From assembly GCA_965116355.1 (NCBI GenBank), contig OZ220679.1, positions 1,302,001-1,366,000 on the forward strand: DNA of 64,000 nt, read 5' to 3'. Below are positions 58,206-64,000 of the stretch, in pieces; within the stretch, counting starts at the first letter, position 1, and every line of letters begins with the position of its first letter. The notes under the pieces are model-generated. The model was given only the letters and a program-made list of their open reading frames with translations, made no database searches and had not been told where the DNA came from. The DNA comes from UBA1127 sp965116355. GTDB lineage: Bacteria; Chloroflexota; Dehalococcoidia; Lucifugimonadales; UBA1127. Position numbers and translations under genes: made by a program.

Positions 58206-59483
58206 ATGGCCACGGCAATTGCTCCTCAACTCGAAAGCAAGGGCCGCGCGGCGCGCGCCGCAGCCCCCGCGCTCGCCCGTACGCCGTCCGACGTGAAGGG
58301 CCGGGCGCTGCTGAGCGTCGCGGACGCGCTGGAGGCGGGGGCGGACCGGATCATCGAGGCCAACGCCCGCGACCTGGAGGCGGGGCATGAGAGCGGGCTC
58401 TCGCCGGCGCTGATGGACCGGCTGATGCTGGACGCGAAGCGCATCGGGGGCATGGCGGCGGGCGTCCGCGAGATCGCCGCGCTGCCGGACCCGGTCGGAC
58501 AGGAGATCGAGCGCCACACGCGGCCCGACGGGCTCGTCGTCACGCGGCGGCGGACGCCCCTGGGCGTCGTCGGCGTCATCTACGAGAGCCGCCCCAACGT
58601 CACCGTGGACATCGCCGCGCTGTGCTTCAAGGCGGGCGACCCGTGCATCCTGCGCGGGGGCAAGGAGGCGGTGCACTCGAACGCCGCGCTGGCCGCCATC
58701 ATCCGCGACGCCATCGCGGCGGCGGGCGGCCCGCCCGAGGCCGTGCAGGTCGTCGAGGACACGGACCGGGCGCTGGTGCTGCAGATGCTGAACATGACGG
58801 AGTACATCGACCTCATCGTGCCGCGCGGCAGCGCCTCGCTGGTGAACTTCGTGGCGGAGAACGCGCAGATGCCGGCCATCACGGGGGGCATCGGCGTGTG
58901 CCACACCTACGTGGACGCGGCGGCGGAGACGGAGACGGCGGTGGCGGTGACCACCAACGCCAAGGTGCGGCGGCCCTCCGTGTGCAACGCGCTGGACACG
59001 GTGCTGGTGCATTCGCAGGCGGCGCCGCGCGTGCTGCCGCTGCTGGCGGGAACGCTGAGCGAGGCGGGCGTCGAGATGCGCTGCGACCGGCGCTCGGCGA
59101 CGCTGCTGGCGTCGCGGCAGGGCGCGAACGTCGTGCCGGCGGGCGAGGACGACTACGGGCAGGAGTTCCTGGACCTCATCTGCTCGGTGAAGGTCGTGGA
59201 CTCCATGGACGAGGCGCTGGAGCACATCGCGCGGTACGGCTCGGGGCACTCGGAGGCCATCATCACGGAGGACGCGGAGGCGGCGGAGCGTTTCCTCGAC
59301 GAGGTGGACGCGGCGGCGGTCTTCGTGAACGCCAGCACGGGCTTCAACGACGGCTTCGAGTTCGGACTCGGCGCGGAGCTGGCCATCAGCACCAACAAGT
59401 TCCACGCGCGCGGGCCGATGGGGCTCCGGGAGCTGACCAGCTACAAGTGGGTGGTGCTCGGCAAGGGCCACACGCGCCCGTAG
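58206..59483 (+). CDS. proA: Gamma-glutamyl phosphate reductase
   Basis: A 425-residue aldehyde-dehydrogenase-fold enzyme, second step of proline synthesis, from ATG 58206 (GGAGCGGGG upstream). RRTPLGVVGVIYESRPNVTVDIAALCFKAGDPCILRGGKEAVHSN is the ProA signature. The catalytic Cys is in RRPSVCNALDTVLV, and STGFNDGFEFGLGAELAISTNKFHARGPMGLRELTSYKWVV is the conserved C-terminus. It forms an operon with proB. Confidence 0.96.
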   Translation: MATAIAPQLESKGRAARAAAPALARTPSDVKGRALLSVADALEAGADRIIEANARDLEAGHESGLSPALMDRLMLDAKRIGGMAAGVREIAALPDPVGQEIERHTRPDGLVVTRRRTPLGVVGVIYESRPNVTVDIAALCFKAGDPCILRGGKEAVHSNAALAAIIRDAIAAAGGPPEAVQVVEDTDRALVLQMLNMTEYIDLIVPRGSASLVNFVAENAQMPAITGGIGVCHTYVDAAAETETAVAVTTNAKVRRPSVCNALDTVLVHSQAAPRVLPLLAGTLSEAGVEMRCDRRSATLLASRQGANVVPAGEDDYGQEFLDLICSVKVVDSMDEALEHIARYGSGHSEAIITEDAEAAERFLDEVDAAAVFVNASTGFNDGFEFGLGAELAISTNKFHARGPMGLRELTSYKWVVLGKGHTRP

Positions 59484-59502
59484 GGGAGCGCCCGATTGCC
59501 CG

Positions 59503-59535
59503 TCTCTGGGTACCGGCTTTCGCCGGTAAGACGAC
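59503..59535. repeat. Short dispersed repeat after proA
   Basis: TCTGGGTACCGGCTTTCGCC, then GGTAAGACGACG: a shortened form of the repeats at 26339 and 63372. Confidence 0.55.
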
Positions 59536-59577
59536 GTGGGGTGGGGCCGCGCGACAGCGCCGGGGAAGGAGGCGGAC

Positions 59578-59889
59578 GTGCCGGGATTCTACTTTGAACG
59601 CGAGGTCCGCACCGAACACTCCGAGTGCTACACCATCCTCGAGGACGAGCAGCCCATCGGCCGCGTGGACATCCACTTCACGCCGGGCGTCGTCCACGCC
59701 ACCCTGTGCGTCGCCGAGAGCCTGACGCGCGAGCACATCCAGGATCTCGTCGAGACGGTGGACGAGGAGCTGGTGGACGTGCTCGGCGTGACCCGCGACG
59801 ACTACGTCGTCCACGTGCACCAGGGCGTCGACCTAGGCGTCTTCACCATCCCGGAGTTCGACGAGGAGACGGAGGAAGAGGGCGCGTAG
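59578..59889 (+). CDS. Small acidic hypothetical protein
   Basis: A 103-residue protein from GTG 59578, with AAGGAGG at ideal spacing. It reads GFYFEREVRTEHSECYTILE, then IGRVDIHFTPGVVHATLCVAESLTREHIQDLVETVDEELVDVLGV and an acidic end (DEETEEEGA). The predicted fold is alpha/beta, with no signal peptide. I know no family name for it. It lies between proA and an SDR gene on the same strand. Confidence 0.7.
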   Translation: MPGFYFEREVRTEHSECYTILEDEQPIGRVDIHFTPGVVHATLCVAESLTREHIQDLVETVDEELVDVLGVTRDDYVVHVHQGVDLGVFTIPEFDEETEEEGA

Positions 59890-59936
59890 GCCCCGCCCGT
59901 TTCCCTCGGCGCCAATCACCACGCCAAAGGAGCGAC

Positions 59937-60725
59937 ATGAGCATTGCGGACTTCAGCCTGGAGGGGAAGAAGGCCATCGTCATTGCGGGGAGCCGGGGCA
60001 TCGGCCGGGGCATCGCGCTGGCGCTGGCGGAGGGCGGCGCGGACGTCGCCGTGACGGGCATCACCGACCAGTACGCCGAGGGCGTGGCGCAGCGCATCCG
60101 CGAGATGGGCCGCCACGGGGTCGCGCTGACGGTCGACGCCACCAGCGGCGAGGACATGGACTTTCTGGCCAGCCAGGCCATCCACGACCTGGGACATCTG
60201 GACATCGTCGTCAACGCGGCGGGGGACTCCATCCGCAAGCCGGTCTCGGCGCTGCCGGGCGTCGAGGGCGACGGCATGTCGTCGGCGGAGTGGCACGACA
60301 TCATCAACATCAACCTGACGGAGGCGTTCGAAGGGTGCCGGGTGTTCGGCCCGCACCTGCTGGAGCGGCGGCAGGGCGTCGTGCTCAACGTCTCGTCGTT
60401 CGCGGCGCGGCGGGCAGCGGCGAACATGTCGGCGTACGCGGCGGGGAAGGCGGCGCTGACGCGGTTCACGGAGTCGGTCGCGCTGGAGTGGGCGCCGTAC
60501 GGGGTGCGGGTGAACACCATTGCGCCCGGACAGTTCCCGGACACGGAGTTCATGTCCGAGGAGGACCTAGCGGAGCGCGACCGGCGCTCGGCGGCGCGCA
60601 TCCCGCTGGGGCGCGTCGGCCGCCTGCGCGAGGTTGGGCTGATGGCCGTGTACCTGGCGTCGCCGGCGGCGGCGTACGTGACGGGGCAGACGTTCTACAT
60701 CGACGGTGGGATGGTGCTGAGCTAG
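59937..60725 (+). CDS. Short-chain dehydrogenase/reductase
   Basis: A 262-residue SDR from ATG 59937 (AAAGGAG upstream). The cofactor motif AIVIAGSRGIGRGIALALAEGGADV lacks an early acidic selector, and NAAG is present in DIVVNAAGDS. The catalytic residues are Ser in LNVSSFAARR and Tyr/Lys in SAYAAGKAAL. The C-terminus, YLASPAAAYVTGQTFYIDGGMVL, is typical of FabG-like members. Substrate cannot be assigned. Confidence 0.92.
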   Translation: MSIADFSLEGKKAIVIAGSRGIGRGIALALAEGGADVAVTGITDQYAEGVAQRIREMGRHGVALTVDATSGEDMDFLASQAIHDLGHLDIVVNAAGDSIRKPVSALPGVEGDGMSSAEWHDIININLTEAFEGCRVFGPHLLERRQGVVLNVSSFAARRAAANMSAYAAGKAALTRFTESVALEWAPYGVRVNTIAPGQFPDTEFMSEEDLAERDRRSAARIPLGRVGRLREVGLMAVYLASPAAAYVTGQTFYIDGGMVLS

Positions 60726-60739
60726 GGGGGCGCGCTCAA

Positions 60740-61117
60740 TTACGAGCCGTTCGCGGGAATGGCCGTCCCTTGGTGGAATCGGAGTTGCCATCCTCGCTCC
60801 GTCCGCGACCAGATGGAACTACGGTTGGCACGTTCTTCTCGCCCGCCGTAAGTCACTGCACTGACGTAGGTCACCTGAGCGACGTTAGAGTCAAGTAATC
60901 GAGCCTTGAAGTCCATGAGCGGCAATCTGGCGTCAATGACTTGTGCGGGAATAGCCAACGTGTCATATCGGGCGTATACACGGCCCGACCTGCCAAACTC
61001 GATGAAGTCTGGGGCAAGAATTCCTTCCATTGCTTGAGGGTCAAAGCGCACATCGGCGCGCCACAGTCCTTCTTCGAGTGATTCAAGTTGCTGGCGGTCT
61101 TCGCGGCTAAGTTCCAT
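60740..61117 (-). CDS. SnoaL/DUF4440-like NTF2-fold protein
   Basis: A 125-residue protein, MELSREDRQQLESLEEGLWR onward. ILAPDFIEFGRSGRVYARYDTL and VTYVSAVTYGGREERANRSSIWSRTERGWQLRFHQGT match the cone-shaped NTF2-like fold of DUF4440 proteins, with the usual R-S-S-x-W near the end. These serve as binding domains or small isomerases; the function here is unknown. It is convergent with the SDR gene, and base composition is a little lower in GC than its neighbours. Confidence 0.85.
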   Translation of the reverse strand: MELSREDRQQLESLEEGLWRADVRFDPQAMEGILAPDFIEFGRSGRVYARYDTLAIPAQVIDARLPLMDFKARLLDSNVAQVTYVSAVTYGGREERANRSSIWSRTERGWQLRFHQGTAIPANGS

Positions 61118-61269
61118 TTGCTCTCCTTGGACGAATGTGCATAAAGCGGGGCGTGGTTTAGGTGAGACGTAGATCGACGTCCGGCTGTTGCTCCGGCTCG
61201 TTGATCCCTCTCCGTTCCGCCCATATTATCCACCTATTCCGTGACTTCTGCAGGGAAAGGACGTGCGCC

Positions 61270-61347
61270 GTGGCGGATATTGTGGTGGGCATCGCGACGA
61301 GCAGGAGCCCGATGACCTCGCTGCTTTCGGAGATTTGGCCCAGCTGA
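61270..61347 (+). pseudogene. N-terminal fragment of the LigB-fold gene
   Basis: GTG 61270 opens VADIVVGIATSRSPMTSLLS EIWPS and stops. Together with its upstream AAAGGACGTG context it is nearly identical to the first 25 codons of the intact gene at 62059. The rest is missing. Confidence 0.8.
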
Positions 61348-61457
61348 GGGCGCGGTGGATGCGCAGGGTGACGTCATCACGGCGGCCGCGTATGTGGTCG
61401 AATCCCGCTCTCAGGTCATCTAACGTGGCACACCTCCGTCGTTCAGATAGCCTCAAA

Positions 61458-61485
61458 TTGACCTTGCCCTCGACACTTATACTAT
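61458..61485 (+). promoter_or_regulatory. Possible promoter before the DUF2177 gene
   Basis: TTGACC (61458-61463), a 16-base spacer and TACTAT (61480-61485), about 90 bases upstream of the start at 61576. Confidence 0.4.
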
Positions 61486-61575
61486 CTTCCCGCTGCAAGG
61501 CGGCTTGTCGGGGATTGTAGTACACAACGGGGGTGGTATAAGGTGCGGCGGAGTCAGCCAGCAAACGAGGTGAGC

Positions 61576-62022
61576 ATGCAGTACGTCAGATACCTGGCGG
61601 CCTTTGTCGTGTACGCGGTGGTCGACGTGGTGTGGAACGTTTCGCCCATCGCGGTAAACATGTACGAGAACCTCCACGAGGCGAGCGGCAGCAAGGAGAT
61701 ACTCGACACCTTCGGCAAGCAGATCGACACGTGGGGCGGCGGGGAGATTCTGGCCCTGCTGGCCTTTTTCGCGCTGATCGCCCTTGCCAACAGCTATCTG
61801 GCGATTGAGCCGGCGGTGAAGGAGCGCAATCTGGGCAAGGCGATGCGGAACAGCTTTGTGCTGGGCTGCGCGGCGTACGCCACCTATATTGCGCCGATCT
61901 TTGTGACGTTCTCCGGCTGGCCGGGGATCCTGGTGCCCATCGACATCCTCATTGGCGGGCTGCTGAGCCTGATAACCTCGACAGTTGTGACGTACGTGAC
62001 GCTTCGCCGAAGCCGGGCCTAA
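61576..62022 (+). CDS. DUF2177 family membrane protein
   Basis: A 148-residue protein from ATG 61576 (GAGGTGAGC upstream). Four hydrophobic segments are visible: YVRYLAAFVVYAVVDVVWNV, GGEILALLAFFALIALANSYLAI, SFVLGCAAYATYIAPIFVTF and VPIDILIGGLLSLITSTVVTYVTL. DUF2177 proteins are small integral membrane proteins of unknown role. The LigB-fold gene begins 36 bases downstream, so the two probably share a transcript. Confidence 0.82.
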   Translation: MQYVRYLAAFVVYAVVDVVWNVSPIAVNMYENLHEASGSKEILDTFGKQIDTWGGGEILALLAFFALIALANSYLAIEPAVKERNLGKAMRNSFVLGCAAYATYIAPIFVTFSGWPGILVPIDILIGGLLSLITSTVVTYVTLRRSRA

Positions 62023-62058
62023 CGTCCCGCGCAACTGTACAAGGAAAGGACGTGAGCC

Positions 62059-63042
62059 GTGGCGGACATTGTGCTGAGCATCGCGACGAGCAGGAGCCCG
62101 ATGACGTCGCTGCCTCCCGAGATGTGGCCCGAGCTGGGCGAGCGGGACAAGCTGAGCACACGCATCAAGGACCGGTACGGCGTCCCAACCAACTACGAGG
62201 AGCTGCTCGCGAAGGCTCCCGCGTCGATTGCCGACCACTTGACGCCGGAGGTCATGGGGGCGAAGCACGCCCGTGTGGTGCAGCATACCCGGACACTGGT
62301 GGACACCATGGCGGAGGCGCGCCCCGACGTCCTCGTCATCATGGGCGACGACGAGGACGAGAACATCTGGGGCGACAACCGTCCCGCCATCCTGATTTAC
62401 TGGGGCGACTCCTACCACCTGATCCCCAGGGCCGTGCCGCCGGGCGCCAACGAGATGACCCGGCTGGCCGCGTGGGCATGGGGGAAGGAGGAGGGCGACC
62501 ACCCCACCGCCGGCCCCCTTGGCCGGCACCTGGTCGAGCGGCTCATCGAGGCGGAGTTTGACCTGGCTTCGGCGGACATGCAGAAGCCGGGCGAGGGCAT
62601 GGCCCACGGCTTTGGCTTCGTGCTCGACCGGCTTACCCCCGGCGTCTCCATACCCTTCGTGCCCGTCATCCTGAACGTGCACACGCCGCCCAACCAGCCG
62701 ACGCCGAAACGGCTGTACGACTTCGGGAAGGCGTTGCGCGAGGCGCTGCTGTCGTGGCCGGGGAACGAGCGCGTGGCCGTCGTCGCGACGGGCGGGCTGA
62801 GCGTGGGCATCGTCGACGAGGAGCTGGACCGGCTGGCGCTGGCGGGCATGGCGGAGCGGGACATGGACAAGCTGGCCGCGCTGCCGCGCACGTGGATGCA
62901 GGGCTCGCAGGGCGAGGTGCTGTGCTGGATGGCGACGGCCGGGGCGAGCGACCACCTGGACATGGAGCTGCTGGAGTACATCCCCGGCTACCGCTCGCCG
63001 GCGGGCACGGGGTGCGGGCTCGCCTTCGCGCGGTGGCGGTAG
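62059..63042 (+). CDS. LigB-fold extradiol dioxygenase-like protein with altered metal site
   Basis: A 327-residue protein with a GTG start (AAGGA upstream). The class III extradiol dioxygenase beta-type fold is shown by ARPDVLVIMGDDEDENIWGDN, GEGMAHGFGFVLDRL, SIPFVPVILNVHTPPNQPTPKRLYDFGKAL and VAVVATGGLSVGIVDEELDR. Two expected histidines are missing: the N-terminal S-H-S-P ligand site reads ATSRSPMTS (Arg at residue 12), and the GGLSH catalytic His reads GGLSVG. It is therefore unlikely to be a normal Fe(II) ring-cleaving enzyme. The role is unknown. Confidence 0.83.
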   Translation: MADIVLSIATSRSPMTSLPPEMWPELGERDKLSTRIKDRYGVPTNYEELLAKAPASIADHLTPEVMGAKHARVVQHTRTLVDTMAEARPDVLVIMGDDEDENIWGDNRPAILIYWGDSYHLIPRAVPPGANEMTRLAAWAWGKEEGDHPTAGPLGRHLVERLIEAEFDLASADMQKPGEGMAHGFGFVLDRLTPGVSIPFVPVILNVHTPPNQPTPKRLYDFGKALREALLSWPGNERVAVVATGGLSVGIVDEELDRLALAGMAERDMDKLAALPRTWMQGSQGEVLCWMATAGASDHLDMELLEYIPGYRSPAGTGCGLAFARWR

Positions 63043-63437
63043 GGGGCGGGGCGCACTTCGACAGGCTCAGCACGAACGGGGCGGGCGGCGCAGGGTGAAC
63101 GGCCACAACTCCACTAGCCCAGCGCTTGGGTTCCCGCCTGCGCGGGAACGACGGGAGTGGGTGGCACAGGGCGAAGGGGCGTGCTTCGACAGGCTCAGCA
63201 CGAACGGCCACGCCCCCACTAGCCCAGCGCTTGGATTCCCGCCTGCGCGGGAACGACGGGGGTGGGTGGCTCAGGGCGAACGGCCACGTCCCCACTAGCC
63301 CAGCGCTTGGGTTCCCGCCTGCGCGGGAACGACGGGGGTTGGTGGCGCAGGGCGAACGGTCCTGCGCCGCCCGTCTGGATAACGTCCGCTGCCTCCGCAG
63401 CGGGGCTTTCGCCGGTAAAGCGGGGGACTGTCCGTCG
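63043..63437. repeat. Cluster of dispersed repeats, three near-tandem units
   Basis: Three units begin CACTAGCCCAGCGCTTGG (about 63111, 63217 and 63292), each followed by TTCCCGCCTGCGCGGGAA and ACGACGGG. TTCGACAGGCTCAGCACGAA occurs at about 63057 and 63184, and the TCTGGATAACGTCCGCTG repeat at 63372-63425. Units are 107 and 76 bases apart. No gene is present. Confidence 0.85.
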
Positions 63438-64000
63438 CTAGATGGTCAGCTCCAGGATGTAGAGGCCGCCCTTCAGCCTGTCCACGACGTAGAGGATGCC
63501 GTTCTCGTCTATGAAGACGTCGTTGATGCCGTTGGCCGTTGCGCCCTCGGGGATTTGCGGGACGAAGTAGGCGACCTCCTCGGGCCGGAAGGGGTTGCTG
63601 GTGTCGTAGACGCGGAGGCCGCCGTTGAAGAAGGTGCCGAAGATCAGCGTCTCCGAGTGGTAGCACGTCGGGCCGGGCTGGTTCTCGTAGATGTTGTGGG
63701 CGCCGTAGCGGCCGGGGCGGCTGAAGAAGTCGTCCAGGTCGGGCGTCGGGAACGTGCTGATGATGACGGGGTTGGTCTCGTCCTTGATGTCGACCATCCA
63801 GACGAGCTTGGGATGGTCCTCGCCGCCGGTGCGCACCGACTCCTGGGTCACGACCATGAGGTCGCGGCCGAAGAGGGGCATCGCCGTGTGGGTGAAGCCG
63901 GGGAAGTTGGGCGCGAAGTTGAAGGCGCAGATCTCCCTGGGGTTGGCGACGTCCGAGATGTCGAGGATGTTGGTGCCGCCGTCGATCCACGCGCAGTAGG
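63438..64000 (-). CDS. LVIVD-repeat beta-propeller protein, N-terminally partial
   Basis: The frame is open from the right window edge to TAG at 63440-63438, leaving 187 C-terminal residues. Units such as GGTNILDISDVANPREI, VWMVDIKDETNPVIISTFP, GGLRVYDTSNPFRPEEVAYFVP and the end NGILYVVDRLKGGLYILEL match the LVIVD repeat (V.DvSdP..P..v). HNIYENQPGPTCYHSETLIFGTFFNGG is characteristic of large proteins of this kind that are common in environmental bacteria. The function is unknown; surface or secreted location cannot be checked because the N-terminus lies outside. Confidence 0.85.
   Translation of the reverse strand, partial: YCAWIDGGTNILDISDVANPREICAFNFAPNFPGFTHTAMPLFGRDLMVVTQESVRTGGEDHPKLVWMVDIKDETNPVIISTFPTPDLDDFFSRPGRYGAHNIYENQPGPTCYHSETLIFGTFFNGGLRVYDTSNPFRPEEVAYFVPQIPEGATANGINDVFIDENGILYVVDRLKGGLYILELTI

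Noticed and set aside
63111..63360. CRISPR array
   Set aside because: There are only three units, spaced 107 and 76 bases apart. The intervening sequence is itself repeat-derived, and the same palindromes are dispersed elsewhere. No cas genes.
1..64000. tRNA or rRNA genes
   Set aside because: I looked for T-loop-like GGTTCGAATCC patterns and conserved rRNA words by eye and saw none. A covariance-model scan would be needed to exclude a tRNA firmly.

Overview
The window is a high-GC bacterial chromosome segment (roughly 65-70% GC by eye) that looks like Chloroflexota, most plausibly the SAR202/Dehalococcoidia side. That assignment is inference. It rests on an 11-subunit complex I operon without nuoEFG, 2-oxoacid:ferredoxin oxidoreductase genes, a spread of catabolic paralogues (Rieske oxygenase, VOC, LigB-fold, MmgE/PrpD, AhpD), split sulfopyruvate-decarboxylase-like TPP proteins and many small dispersed palindromes. 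No rRNA, tRNA, CRISPR array or prophage was seen.

Layout. 1-1135: DUF2851 protein and an XRE regulator. 1259-5421: a PhyH-family oxygenase gene split by a 3.2-kb transposon that has terminal inverted repeats, an exact 8-bp target duplication, a small basic protein, a methyltransferase-nuclease fusion with a C15 tract, and an IS1/IS1595-like transposase. 5.5-19.8 kb: mostly minus-strand housekeeping and metabolic genes (tsaD, TPP enzyme pair, DUF503, TlpA-like lipoprotein, GGT, ketopantoate reductase, an oxalyl-CoA-synthetase-like ligase beside malate synthase, NHL propeller, CvpA). 19.9-22.5 kb: three tandem AhpD-like genes, each with an in-frame UGA in a C-x-x-U redox motif. 22.7-34.1 kb: Rieske oxygenase with a frameshift, MmgE/PrpD, ribokinase, YjbR, VOC, an HtrA-like lipoprotein protease, a low-GC HNH cassette and an MFS transporter. 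35.6-48.9 kb: nuoABC-korAB-nuoDHIJKLMN. 49.0-49.9 kb: a glutaredoxin-like gene with two in-frame UGAs, then a thioredoxin-fold gene. 50-60.7 kb: glycosyltransferase, TPR, IscA-like, HAD, mfd, proBA and SDR genes. 60.7-64 kb: SnoaL-like, DUF2177, LigB-fold and LVIVD-repeat genes among repeats.

The strongest biological signal is selenocysteine. Four genes carry UGA exactly where redox-family members have cysteine. In the three AhpD-like genes a hairpin follows the UGA at SECIS distance and is identical in all copies, and every recoded frame ends at UAG. UGA is an ordinary stop in neighbouring genes, so a changed genetic code does not explain this. The second theme is energy conservation: ferredoxin-reducing KorAB sits inside a complex I operon that lacks the NADH module, which suggests ferredoxin-fed respiration. 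The third is genome plasticity: a recent transposon insertion with a possibly phase-variable restriction-modification gene, and three truncated gene copies lying near intact parents.
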